A stretch of 8,317 bases of DNA from Hyphomicrobiales bacterium (GTDB taxonomy: Bacteria > Pseudomonadota > Alphaproteobacteria > Rhizobiales > Aestuariivirgaceae), in contig PLXI01000182.1 in assembly GCA_003151375.1 (NCBI GenBank), positions 15,144 through 23,460 on the forward strand, in the 5' to 3' direction. Position numbers and translations under genes: made by a program. The notes beneath the pieces are model-generated. The model saw nothing but the letters and a program-made list of their open reading frames with translations. It was not told where the DNA came from and did not search any database. Below are positions 1-5,897 of this stretch, piece after piece. Positions within the stretch are counted from its first letter, which is position 1. Every line of letters starts with the position of its first letter.

Positions 1-1050
1 GCCATTGATGAGGGTCTGATCCATCTTGCAACCAAGCCAGATGCTGATCAGATTCAGCCCGCCAGTTTAGATTTGCGCCTAGGTGCCAAGGCTTACCGCG
101 TGCGCGCCTCATTCCTGCCCGGCCCCAATCGCACTGTGGAAGAGCGGCTTAAGGGCCTCGTTCTGCATGAAATGGATTTAAGCCATGAGGCCGTGTTTGA
201 AACCGGCTGCGTCTATATTGTGCAGCTGTTAGAAAGCTTGAAACTGCCCAAGGGCGTTTCAGCTGCGGCCAACCCTAAAAGCTCTACGGGCCGTCTTGAT
301 ATTTTCACCCGCGTGATTGCCGATTACGCGCAGGAATTTGACAATGTGCCAGAAGCCTATGAAGGCCCGCTCTATGCTGAGATCAGCCCGCGCACATTTC
401 CGATTATGGCGCGGCAGGGCTCAAGGCTTTCGCAAATCCGTTTCCGCTCAGGGGCTTCGTTGGCCACTGATAAGTTGATCCGCGAACTTCATGCGGGTGA
501 ACCGCTCATCACAGAAGGTGAAGTCAACATTGATGGCGGCTTGGCTCTATCGGTTGATCTTTCTGGCATCAAAAAGGGTGAGCCTGTGGGCTTCCGCGCC
601 AAGCGCCATTCAGCCTTGGTGGATGTGGATAAGAAAGGCGCTCTTGAAGTTTTAGATTATTGGGAACCCATCTGGCAAAAGGGATCACTGATCCTCGATC
701 CCGATCAGTTTTATATTTTGGCTTCGCGTGAGGCCGTGCGCATCCCGCCCACTCATGCCGCTGAGATGGTGCCCTATAATCCTTTGGTCGGTGAATTCCG
801 CGTGCATTACGCCGGCTTTTTTGATCCCGGCTTCGGCCATGCGTCCGGTCACGGTGAAGGCGCGCGCGCGGTGCTGGAAGTGCGCAGCCATGAGGTGCCG
901 TTTATTCTCGAAGATGGCCAGATCATCGGCCGCTTGGTGTATGAACCACTCACTGCTACGCCCAAGCATGTCTACGGCGGCGGCCTTGGTTCAAATTACC
1001 AGAAGCAGGGCCTGAAACTGTCGAAGCATTTTAAACCGTTTATACCGTGA
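1..1050 (+). CDS. dcd: 2'-deoxycytidine 5'-triphosphate deaminase, long form (5' partial)
   Basis: The frame is open from base 1 with no stop until TGA at 1048-1050, so the true start lies upstream of the window; 349 residues are visible. The product resembles the long, two-lobed dCTP deaminases common in Alphaproteobacteria, which convert dCTP to dUTP and feed thymidylate synthesis in the cytoplasm. Visible signatures are IQPASLDLRLG near visible residues 18-28 and KSSTGRLDIFTRVI near residues 88-101, which corresponds to the family's substrate-binding (R/K)SSxxR motif. A second-lobe stretch, HYAGFFDPGFGH, is followed by a typical dUTPase-fold end with ILEDGQIIGRLVYE. The family runs to roughly 360-370 residues, so only a few N-terminal residues are missing. 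The gene converges on the next gene with a strong hairpin between them. The dCTP deaminase/dUTPase superfamily assignment is firm; whether this long form is mono- or bifunctional cannot be read from sequence. Confidence 0.93.
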   Translation, partial: AIDEGLIHLATKPDADQIQPASLDLRLGAKAYRVRASFLPGPNRTVEERLKGLVLHEMDLSHEAVFETGCVYIVQLLESLKLPKGVSAAANPKSSTGRLDIFTRVIADYAQEFDNVPEAYEGPLYAEISPRTFPIMARQGSRLSQIRFRSGASLATDKLIRELHAGEPLITEGEVNIDGGLALSVDLSGIKKGEPVGFRAKRHSALVDVDKKGALEVLDYWEPIWQKGSLILDPDQFYILASREAVRIPPTHAAEMVPYNPLVGEFRVHYAGFFDPGFGHASGHGEGARAVLEVRSHEVPFILEDGQIIGRLVYEPLTATPKHVYGGGLGSNYQKQGLKLSKHFKPFIP

Positions 1051-1063
1051 AAGCGTCGACAGC

Positions 1064-1094
1064 GGAGGAGAGGCGAAATGATCGCCTCTCCTCC
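1064..1094. terminator. Bidirectional hairpin between convergent genes
   Basis: A perfect 13-bp inverted repeat, GGAGGAGAGGCGA (1064-1076) and its complement (1082-1094), encloses a 5-nt loop. It starts 13 bp after the dcd stop and ends 8 bp before the stop of the convergent small gene. There is no long T tract on either side, so intrinsic termination is plausible but not textbook. Confidence 0.7.
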
Positions 1095-1102
1095 TATTCC
1101 TA

Positions 1103-1321
1103 TCAGCCGCACTGCTGAATCAAGACCGGATGATGATGGCGCCAAGTCTTTACCATGCGGCAATGATTATGACGGTGACGCCCATGGTTCCATTGGTTGC
1201 CGTAACCATTGCCGTTCCCGACATTGACACCGAGGTGAATTTGCTGGGCACTGGCAGCTGTGGAAAGCAACCCGAAGCTCAGGGCACCGGCGGTAACGAA
1301 AGCAAGCATTAAAGCCTTCAT
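1103..1321 (-). CDS. Small secreted histidine-rich protein, hypothetical
   Basis: This is a 72-residue protein of unknown function. Residues 1-25 form a clear Sec signal peptide: MK, a hydrophobic core LAFVTAGALSFGLL, then a signal-peptidase I site of the A-S-A type before Q26. The mature part is about 47 residues, Gly/Asn-rich at first (residues 35-45) and then dense in His and Arg. It has two cysteines (C54 and C71) that could form a disulfide, and a WRHHH motif. Small periplasmic proteins of this composition are common in Hyphomicrobiales and remain uncharacterised; metal binding by the histidines is only a guess. The start is supported by a strong ribosome site, AAAGGAGA at 1327-1334, six bases from the ATG. 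A general-stress-type promoter about 160 bp upstream (1481-1506) reads toward it. Confidence 0.8.
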   Translation of the reverse strand: MKALMLAFVTAGALSFGLLSTAASAQQIHLGVNVGNGNGYGNQWNHGRHRHNHCRMVKTWRHHHPVLIQQCG

Positions 1322-1341
1322 AGTTTTCTCCTTTAAAAATT

Positions 1342-1359
1342 GCCCGCAGGGAGGCGGGC
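1342..1359 (-). other. GC-rich hairpin in the leader of the small secreted protein
   Basis: GCCCGC (1342-1347) and GCGGGC (1354-1359) form a 6-bp stem with a 6-nt loop. It sits 8 bp upstream of the ribosome site of the minus-strand gene, inside its predicted leader. It could influence translation or mRNA stability, but no known riboswitch is recognised. A second small hairpin, ACCCAG-CGCC-CTGGGT (1451-1466), lies further upstream in the same leader. Confidence 0.35.
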
Positions 1360-1480
1360 TGGTTGAACCTTTTCAGGCTAGGAGTGGAAGCGTTTGAGGG
1401 GGGTTAGAGTTCCATCCAGTCAGAAAAATACATAATTCTGGAATTTTTTGACCCAGCGCCCTGGGTCGCGTCCAGACTCA

Positions 1481-1506
1481 AACGGCTGACGGAACCTTCA
1501 GGTTCC
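1481..1506 (-). promoter_or_regulatory. EcfG-type general stress promoter toward the secreted protein gene
   Basis: Read on the minus strand, GGAAC (1506-1502) is followed after exactly 17 bases by CGTT (1484-1481). This matches the established EcfG consensus GGAAC-N16/17-CGTT of the alphaproteobacterial general stress response. The predicted transcript starts near 1474 and has a leader of about 150 nt before the start codon at 1321. The -35 half overlaps that of the divergent promoter on the other strand. Confidence 0.7.
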
Positions 1507-1515
1507 TGGTGCGTT
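1491..1515 (+). promoter_or_regulatory. EcfG-type general stress promoter toward the DUF3422 gene
   Basis: GGAAC (1491-1495), a 16-base spacer and CGTT (1512-1515) match the EcfG consensus. The two -35 elements form one palindrome, GGAACCTTCAGGTTCC (1491-1506), shared with the minus-strand promoter. The predicted start near 1522 leaves a leader of about 218 nt before the DUF3422 start, interrupted by a dispersed repeat. Whether this promoter actually drives DUF3422 is inferred from orientation. Confidence 0.65.
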
Positions 1516-1564
1516 TACATCAGCCATATTCGCAATTGGCGGAGTTTACTTGCCTACCAAGGTG

Positions 1565-1619
1565 ATTACGGTGACAAATTACGGTGACAGTGCATTTAAT
1601 TAATTATCTCCGTGCTCGC
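1565..1619 (+). repeat. Dispersed repeat copy A (ATTACGGTGACA family)
   Basis: ATTACGGTGACA occurs twice in tandem with a 13-base period (1565-1576 and 1578-1589). It is followed by GTGCATTTAATTAATTATC and then CCGTGCTCGCG. The same block order recurs at 6817-6859, and the first part recurs in both arms of the element at 4789-4956. Sequences of this kind are, to my recollection, found beside REP-associated Y1 transposases; no transposase gene is present here. The copy lies in the predicted leader of the DUF3422 gene. Confidence 0.6.
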
Positions 1620-1739
1620 GCTACGAAAGCAAGGCTGCAAACCTTCTTGGATCTCATGCCCGAAAGTTGCAATAAACGCGGCCTTAGATCATGCTGATCG
1701 TCGTCAACAAGCTGGCGCGCGTAACCAAGAAAGACTCTG

Positions 1740-2999
1740 ATGGCCGACCATGAATTAAGATTGGTGTTGAACGATGAAATTCACGGGCGTCCTGGCCTTC
1801 CGGTCAATGCACCTGCCCGCATCACCCATCTGGCATTTACCCTGACCGATGGCGATACCTCGCCGCTGGCCCATGTGGCCAGCCTCTGCCTTGGGCTTGG
1901 CTTGCGCCAGCCAGCGCCGGGGGCACTTCACCATGCTGTTGAGATTGAAAACGGCCTGTTGAAATTTGAGCGCCATGGTGAGTTCTACCGCATCAGTGTC
2001 ACCCGCGAAGGCAAGAACTTAAAGAGTGAGGCTGTTGCCAGCCTGCCCGAAAAATGGCTGAGCGAACTTCCGGGCAAGCGCCTCGTTGCCATTCACACTC
2101 ACATTCTGGCCAAGGCAGACAAGACACCAACACCCGCACAACTAAGCGTGATTTTCGGCCATGAGGAAATTGCCTGTTCTGGCGTGAACCAAAATAGAGC
2201 CACTGTGTGGGCAGATTTTCGCATTGGCGCAGATGGCTATACCCGCATTCTCATTCATGATCACGGCATGTCGCCCATGCGGCTTGGCCGTCTCACGCGC
2301 CGTCTGCATGAACTTGAAACCTATCGCATGATGGCACTGCTGGGCTTGCCGCTGGCTCGCCAAATGCAACGAGAGCTTGGGCCGCTTGAGCATGCACTTT
2401 CATCCACAGTCGGCAGTATGCTCACAGTCAATGGCTCAGCCGAAGATAGTATGTTGCTTGGCAAACTCATGGCAATCGCGCGTGATGTAGAGGAACTGTC
2501 CAATCGTTCTAACTATCGCTTTTCGGCCACGCGTGCTTACGCAGCACTGGTTGAAAAGCGCGTGACTGAACTGGGCGAACAGCGTGTGATGAGTTATCAG
2601 CGTCTCGGCGTTTTTCTTGATCGACGTTTCAGCCCCGCAATGGCCACCTGCACGGCGGTGACTGACCGGATCAATGGCCTTGCCACGCGCAGTGAGCGCG
2701 CTTCCAACTTATTGCGCACCCGCGTTGATATTGTTTTGGAAACCCAAAACCAACAATTGCTGCGCTCAGTTGATACCAATGCGCGCCGCCAATTATTGTT
2801 GCAGCAAACCGTTGAAGGACTTTCCGTTGTTGCCATCAGCTATTACGCCATCAACATCGCAGCAAAATTGATTGAAGGGCTGGCAGTTTATTTTCCGAAT
2901 CTGGACATTAAACTCACCGAACTGATCTCAATTCCAGTGATTGTCATCGCCGTGGGTTTTGCAGTTTGGCGCGTTCACGCGAGATTGCAGGATAGATAG
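1740..2999 (+). CDS. DUF3422 family membrane-anchored protein
   Basis: The 419-residue product matches the DUF3422 family (usually about 420-440 residues), which has no established function. The N-terminal family signature is visible as LNDEIHGRP (residues 10-18), followed by PARITHLAF. The long middle part is mostly helical, with heptad-like stretches between about residues 200 and 350. The C-terminus carries two hydrophobic helices, about residues 356-376 (VVAISYYAINIAAKLIEGL) and 392-410 (ISIPVIVIAVGFAVW), separated by a short loop. A large cytoplasmic domain anchored by a C-terminal helical hairpin is therefore likely; this resembles CorA-type topology in outline only. The ATG at 1740 has a weak purine-rich site (AAGAAAG) upstream. 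An EcfG-type promoter at 1491-1515 points toward it, which suggests stress control. The gene converges on the PhnA-like operon. Confidence 0.88.
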   Translation: MADHELRLVLNDEIHGRPGLPVNAPARITHLAFTLTDGDTSPLAHVASLCLGLGLRQPAPGALHHAVEIENGLLKFERHGEFYRISVTREGKNLKSEAVASLPEKWLSELPGKRLVAIHTHILAKADKTPTPAQLSVIFGHEEIACSGVNQNRATVWADFRIGADGYTRILIHDHGMSPMRLGRLTRRLHELETYRMMALLGLPLARQMQRELGPLEHALSSTVGSMLTVNGSAEDSMLLGKLMAIARDVEELSNRSNYRFSATRAYAALVEKRVTELGEQRVMSYQRLGVFLDRRFSPAMATCTAVTDRINGLATRSERASNLLRTRVDIVLETQNQQLLRSVDTNARRQLLLQQTVEGLSVVAISYYAINIAAKLIEGLAVYFPNLDIKLTELISIPVIVIAVGFAVWRVHARLQDR

Positions 3000-3032
3000 G
3001 GTGAAGGCGAGTAGGCAAAAAACTCTTCAAAC

Positions 3033-3060
3033 GTCATTCCGACGAAAGTTAGAACCCATT
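3033..3060 (+). repeat. Degenerate GTCATTCC-type intergenic repeat
   Basis: GTCATTCCGACGAAAGTTAG followed by AACCCATT resembles the common bacterial intergenic repeat of the form GTCATTCC-CGCGAAAGCGGG-AACCCA, with the inner stem decayed. It lies between two convergent genes, as such repeats usually do. Only one copy is visible, so the call rests on resemblance to a remembered consensus. Confidence 0.35.
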
Positions 3061-3100
3061 TCAGAGTCAGACGTGCGCTCGGATTTTGACTCACCACTCC

Positions 3101-3127
3101 CCTCCATAGGCGGGCCTGACCCGCCTA
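3101..3127. repeat. REP-like palindrome, copy 1; likely bidirectional terminator
   Basis: TAGGCGGG (3107-3114) and CCCGCCTA (3120-3127) form a perfect 8-bp stem around a 5-nt loop. The whole block, beginning CTCCATAGGCGGG, recurs with three changes at 4844-4869 inside the inverted-repeat element. It sits between the convergent DUF3422 and PhnA-like genes and could end transcription from both sides. Confidence 0.6.
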
Positions 3128-3150
3128 GGTCTAGAGGAAGAACACGTTTC

Positions 3151-3954
3151 TCAGCTCCAACGCGTAAGATGAGAGTGGTCCACAGCATCATCGCGGTGCT
3201 TGCCGCCTGATATTGCAGCCCACCACGCCGCCGTGGCGCTAATCAGCAAAGAAGCCGCAGTGAGAAAGGCGATAATAATTCCATATTTTCGCGTCGATTC
3301 AGCTTGTGCGCGCAACGTGGTGATTGTTTCGCTGAGCCGCTTTTCCGAATCGGCGGCCGACAGGCCGGACCGCGTCGCAATCTGTTGTACGAGGTAAGTT
3401 TTGTCTGCATCGCTAACTGTTTTGGCCAAGGCTGCCTGGGTCAGCGCACGACTCACTTGGCTGTTGTCAGATATGGAGTTTGAGGGCGCTGCCACATCAC
3501 TTCGCAACATCTTGTCGACATAGTAATCCGTGGACAACATTGACGCTGTCGGGGCGGACCCGCTCACACCGGATAAAGCCAACCAACCTGCCAAAAGAGA
3601 TCCAAATACTATTCCGACAGCCCACACGGTGAGTCCGTGAGCACCATCACGAATCTCCACTTCATGTGGTTTTGCGTCACCAATTCTGCGGCGCATTCGG
3701 CCAGCAATATAGCCACCGCCGATGAAACTCGAAACTTGAACCCATAACAGCCAAATAGCTCCTGCTATTACGAGCCCCGTTACAGGATATTCTTCACCCG
3801 TTTTGAAAGATGTAAGGGTCAGGCCGAGGGCCGATCCAAAAGTCAAAAACACAGTGGAAATGGCTGCCGCGATAAAACTACCGGCAATGACGGCCGCCCA
3901 ATCAAAATAGGAACCATCGGTTTCGAGGTCAATTCTCACGTCAGAGTCGATCAT
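3151..3954 (-). CDS. PhnA-like integral membrane protein, hypothetical
   Basis: The 267-residue membrane protein resembles a family labelled PhnA-like in Alphaproteobacteria; the label does not imply phosphonate metabolism, and the role is unknown. Four hydrophobic segments are visible: about residues 17-47 (DWAAVIAGSFIAAAISTVFL), 59-83 (with GGGYIAGRMRRR at its cytoplasmic end), 107-129 and 224-247. Small-residue packing motifs (FIGGGYIAG, AAAIS) are typical of closely packed helices. A soluble stretch of about 90 residues between helices 3 and 4 contains YLVQQIATRSGLSAADSEKRL and is probably on one face of the inner membrane. The ATG at 3954 is preceded by AAAAGGT at a suitable distance. 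It lies 36 bp behind the 24-residue peptide gene and probably shares its stress-type promoter. It converges on DUF3422. Confidence 0.78.
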   Translation of the reverse strand: MIDSDVRIDLETDGSYFDWAAVIAGSFIAAAISTVFLTFGSALGLTLTSFKTGEEYPVTGLVIAGAIWLLWVQVSSFIGGGYIAGRMRRRIGDAKPHEVEIRDGAHGLTVWAVGIVFGSLLAGWLALSGVSGSAPTASMLSTDYYVDKMLRSDVAAPSNSISDNSQVSRALTQAALAKTVSDADKTYLVQQIATRSGLSAADSEKRLSETITTLRAQAESTRKYGIIIAFLTAASLLISATAAWWAAISGGKHRDDAVDHSHLTRWS

Positions 3955-3990
3955 GATGCGTACCTTTTCGCTAATGTAAAATTTAGTTTT

Positions 3991-4065
3991 TCAATGCAGG
4001 CCGAAAAAAGACAGTATGGCCAAAACGACCACGACCAAACCCACCAGATAAATGATTGAATTCAT
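3991..4065 (-). CDS. 24-residue single-helix membrane peptide
   Basis: A very short ORF encodes MNSIIYLVGLVVVVLA followed by ILSFFGLH and a TGA stop. Nearly the entire peptide is one hydrophobic helix with a polar N-terminus. I recognise near-identical peptides as recurring small membrane proteins in Proteobacteria, without a known function. The start is set by a strong ribosome site, CTGGAGG, seven bases before the ATG. An EcfG-type promoter at 4110-4134 lies just upstream with a predicted leader of about 40 nt. The PhnA-like gene follows 36 bp downstream on the same strand, so a stress-induced two-gene operon of membrane proteins is likely. It is well below the usual length cut-off of gene callers. 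Confidence 0.78.
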   Translation of the reverse strand: MNSIIYLVGLVVVVLAILSFFGLH

Positions 4066-4109
4066 GTTTTGCCTCCAGCAGAAAACTGTTTCAGTTCTTA
4101 TTGGTGGAT

Positions 4110-4134
4110 AACGTCCTCAATTGAATTTGGTTCC
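4110..4134 (-). promoter_or_regulatory. EcfG-type general stress promoter of the peptide/PhnA-like operon
   Basis: On the minus strand GGAAC (4134-4130) is separated by 16 bases from CGTT (4113-4110), an exact match to the EcfG consensus GGAAC-N16/17-CGTT. The predicted start near 4103 gives a leader of about 40 nt and a good ribosome site before the 24-residue peptide. Position, spacing and downstream genes all agree. Confidence 0.75.
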
Positions 4135-4308
4135 GAGCATGGGGAAATAAATCAATGCACAACGTTGCCAAATTTTTGTGTTTCATTTTCCAAGCTGTTC
4201 CGTTCGAAGGAACGAGGCGATGCCGCGCTAGCATTTTAAGAAACAATCTCTGAGAAACAAAGAAAATTGTCTCTTCTGCGCCTCCATATGATCTTTAGTT
4301 AAATTGGT

Positions 4309-4389
4309 TCAGTGGTGCACGAATAGAGCCAATAAAATGATGACGGGGATTGGCACGCCAAGCAACCACAATAGAATTCCACGACCCAT
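4309..4389 (-). CDS. 26-residue single-helix membrane peptide
   Basis: A short ORF encodes MGRGILLWLLGVPIPV followed by IILLALFVHH and a TGA stop. It has a short basic N-terminus, a hydrophobic helix interrupted by PIP, and a His-His end. Peptides starting MGRGILLWLLG(I/V)PIP are, to my recollection, widely repeated in Proteobacteria and always annotated as hypothetical, so the gene is very probably real. The ribosome site AAAGGAGA lies six bases before the ATG. It starts 31 bp after the stop of the 4421-4636 ORF on the same strand, so the two may be co-transcribed. The 243 bp between it and the 24-residue peptide gene hold no gene, only a short inverted repeat (GTTCC...GGAAC, 4197-4213) and the EcfG-type promoter. 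Confidence 0.75.
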   Translation of the reverse strand: MGRGILLWLLGVPIPVIILLALFVHH

Positions 4390-4420
4390 GATTATCTCCT
4401 TTTAAGGTTGGTAACCAATT

Positions 4421-4636
4421 TTAGCTCCCGTGCAAAAACATTTTGCATTGAATAAGATCCGCAAACAGGATGGGAACTCGACTGCCGTTTCGTTGGCTGG
4501 CGTCAGAAATCGAAAAAACGATGCCATCTTCCGTGCTGTTGCGTTCGATTGTCATGCGAACCTCACTGCTTAAACTCGCTGGTGAGATGTCAGTTCCAAT
4601 CAATTTTAATTTTTTTTGCAGCTTCAAAGTTGCCAT
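4421..4636 (-). CDS. Unrecognised 71-residue ORF, possibly the remnant of a longer gene
   Basis: The frame encodes 71 residues (MATLKLQKKLKLIGTDISPA...) that I do not recognise. Its composition is protein-like, with alternating polar and hydrophobic runs (VRMTIERN, GIVFSISDAS) suggesting beta strands. The ATG at 4636 lacks a ribosome site. The same frame stays open upstream to 4768, adding 44 codons of hydrophilic, Pro/Glu-rich sequence but no start codon. An ATG at 4772 in the neighbouring frame would join it by a single-base shift near 4742. The inverted-repeat element begins only 17 bp beyond that ATG. The ORF may therefore be the tail of a gene damaged by a frameshift or an insertion. It sits 31 bp ahead of the 26-residue peptide gene. 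Confidence 0.4.
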   Translation of the reverse strand: MATLKLQKKLKLIGTDISPASLSSEVRMTIERNSTEDGIVFSISDASQRNGSRVPILFADLIQCKMFLHGS

Positions 4637-4788
4637 GTGCTTGTTAGCAACGCACGTCTGCTGAAATGGTGCTGTTTCCTGTTCGTCGTCAGATGAATAT
4701 GGAATTTTTGCAGCCTGATTGAAGGGAGGCTCTGGCGCATCACGGTTTTGCTTTCGCGGCTCTTCGGTTCATTTCGGCGGCCTTGCCA

Positions 4789-4956
4789 GAATTACGGAAT
4801 TACGGTGAATCACTATGCCAGTACATTTAATTCTCTATTCTCTCTCCATCGGCGGGCTTGACCCGCCTATCCAGAAAGACAACAAAAAGATTTTACGATC
4901 GTGCGGCAGCGAGGATGCGATGAATTAAATGGAGTGTCACCGTAATTCCGTAATTC
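4789..4956. mobile_element. 168-bp inverted-repeat element (MITE-like or internally deleted)
   Basis: The two ends are perfect 20-bp inverted repeats: GAATTACG twice followed by GTGA (4789-4808), and its complement at 4937-4956. A second inverted block, CATTTAATTC (4824-4833) and GAATTAAATG (4922-4931), lies inside. The left arm carries about 10 extra bases between the two blocks. The core holds a REP-like palindrome (4844-4869). No ORF fits inside. The arms are related to the repeat copies at 1565 and 6817. It could be a non-autonomous element moved in trans, or the joined ends of a larger element that lost its centre. No target duplication is evident at the edges. Confidence 0.65.
4844..4869. 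repeat. REP-like palindrome, copy 2
   Basis: GGCGGG (4851-4856) and CCCGCC (4862-4867) form a 6-bp stem with a 5-nt CTTGA loop, inside a block nearly identical to 3101-3127. Its position at the centre of the inverted-repeat element links the two repeat families. Confidence 0.55.
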
Positions 4957-4972
4957 CAGAGATTTTGACCGA

Positions 4973-5740
4973 CTATCGAGCGGCCACCTCAAAATGCCTT
5001 TTGAACCATTCCCACTTCTTCAGGTCGCGATGTGCAGTTGCTTCCTGCTGAAGCAGAGCAATCTCCTGTCCAATTCTCTCAAGGTGCGCAGTGCGCCAAA
5101 GCCCAATATCCGAGCCGTGCTGACGCGCGTCACCGACCATGCCCGCGAAATAATTCAAATGCCAGTGCCCATCAGTATCGCGCTCAAAGAACTTCATATT
5201 GTCAGATCGGTCACGCCGCACCTTCTCGATCAGTGCTTCAGAAGCAACAATTCTGGGCGTTGTGGCAATTTCACTTTCCAGCTTATACGCTTCGACCATC
5301 GCCTTGCCGAAAACTACGCCTTGGCCATGAAACAATTGCCCGAATGTAAAACCGCCGCGAACCAGTAGTCCCATGCGCAATCCGTGCTCGGCAACGTGGC
5401 TCAGAACGCGCACAAATTCCTGCAATACAATACCAGACCACAATTCATCCAAAGCAGGAGAATAAAACTCTCCGCAATGTTCTTTCGGAATGCCCGGATA
5501 GCTGACTACAATATGGTCAGAAAACGTTGTGATATTTGGTCGGATGACAATTTTATAACCGCCATCCGCCTGCGCGTCTCCGTCGATTTGCAAATCGCTT
5601 TGCATTTGCGCAATCGAAATCAGCAAATCAACAAATTCATACTGCCGCTCGCGCGGCCAAGTCGTGGCGGCGGCGGAGCTCCCGAGAAAGTCGAGGAACA
5701 GGGTGAAACAGTCGTTGAAGGTCGAAACATCGTCAGTCAC
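4973..5740 (-). CDS. Class III nucleotide-cyclase-like protein
   Basis: The 255-residue soluble protein has the layout of a class III cyclase catalytic domain. LFLDFLG (residues 14-20) fits the first metal-aspartate motif (D17), and TFSDHIVVSY (72-81) fits the second (D75). VRGGFTFGQLFHGQGVVFGK followed by AMVEAYKLES (127-156) fits the RxGIHxG...GDxVNxAxRLE region. The aligned transition-state Asn appears as Val149 and the Arg as Lys153, so activity is uncertain. Proteins of this LDFLG...SD...RGG type are a known uncharacterised group; the pyrimidine cyclases of Pycsar anti-phage systems also have class III folds, but membership is not shown here. The GTG start at 5740 has a GGAG site eight bases upstream and an in-frame stop close behind, which fixes it. 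The HEPN gene lies 157 bp upstream on the same strand; the 3' end lies 17 bp from the repeat element. Confidence 0.6.
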   Translation of the reverse strand: MTDDVSTFNDCFTLFLDFLGSSAAATTWPRERQYEFVDLLISIAQMQSDLQIDGDAQADGGYKIVIRPNITTFSDHIVVSYPGIPKEHCGEFYSPALDELWSGIVLQEFVRVLSHVAEHGLRMGLLVRGGFTFGQLFHGQGVVFGKAMVEAYKLESEIATTPRIVASEALIEKVRRDRSDNMKFFERDTDGHWHLNYFAGMVGDARQHGSDIGLWRTAHLERIGQEIALLQQEATAHRDLKKWEWFKRHFEVAAR

Positions 5741-5782
5741 CGTATAAGCTCCATTCCGTCAAATCGCCACGCACAGTCTCTC

Positions 5783-5798
5783 AAAGCCCACGGGCTTT
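5783..5798. other. Short hairpin between the HEPN and cyclase-like genes
   Basis: AAAGCCC and GGGCTTT, separated by two bases, can form a 6-bp stem with a 4-nt loop in the 157-bp gap between the two accessory genes. There is no T tract. It may attenuate read-through from the HEPN gene. A second weak inverted repeat, TCCG...CGGA, follows at about 5801-5821. Confidence 0.3.
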
Positions 5799-5897
5799 CA
5801 GTCCGAGCCCGCGCGTGCGGATTTCTCAATTTTTGCTCACAGCGTTTGACGCGCGAAAACATCGAACGCCCAACTTTCGAAAGAAAAGTCCTCACTT

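Noticed and set aside
1691..1753. 20-codon ORF overlapping the DUF3422 start, possible leader peptide
   Set aside because: It has no ribosome site and no run of regulatory codons; the overlap with ATG at 1740 may be chance.
4197..4213. GTTCC...GGAAC inverted repeat as another bidirectional EcfG promoter
   Set aside because: Neither strand has CGTT at 16-17 bases from the GGAAC element.
4204..4303. 19-codon ORF in the gap between the two membrane-peptide genes (minus strand)
   Set aside because: It lacks a ribosome site and encodes nothing like a signal peptide or membrane helix.
4568..4594. GGAAC-N16-AGTT on the minus strand as a stress promoter for the 26-residue peptide
   Set aside because: The -10 half is imperfect and the site lies inside the 71-codon ORF about 180 bp from the peptide start; too weak to list.
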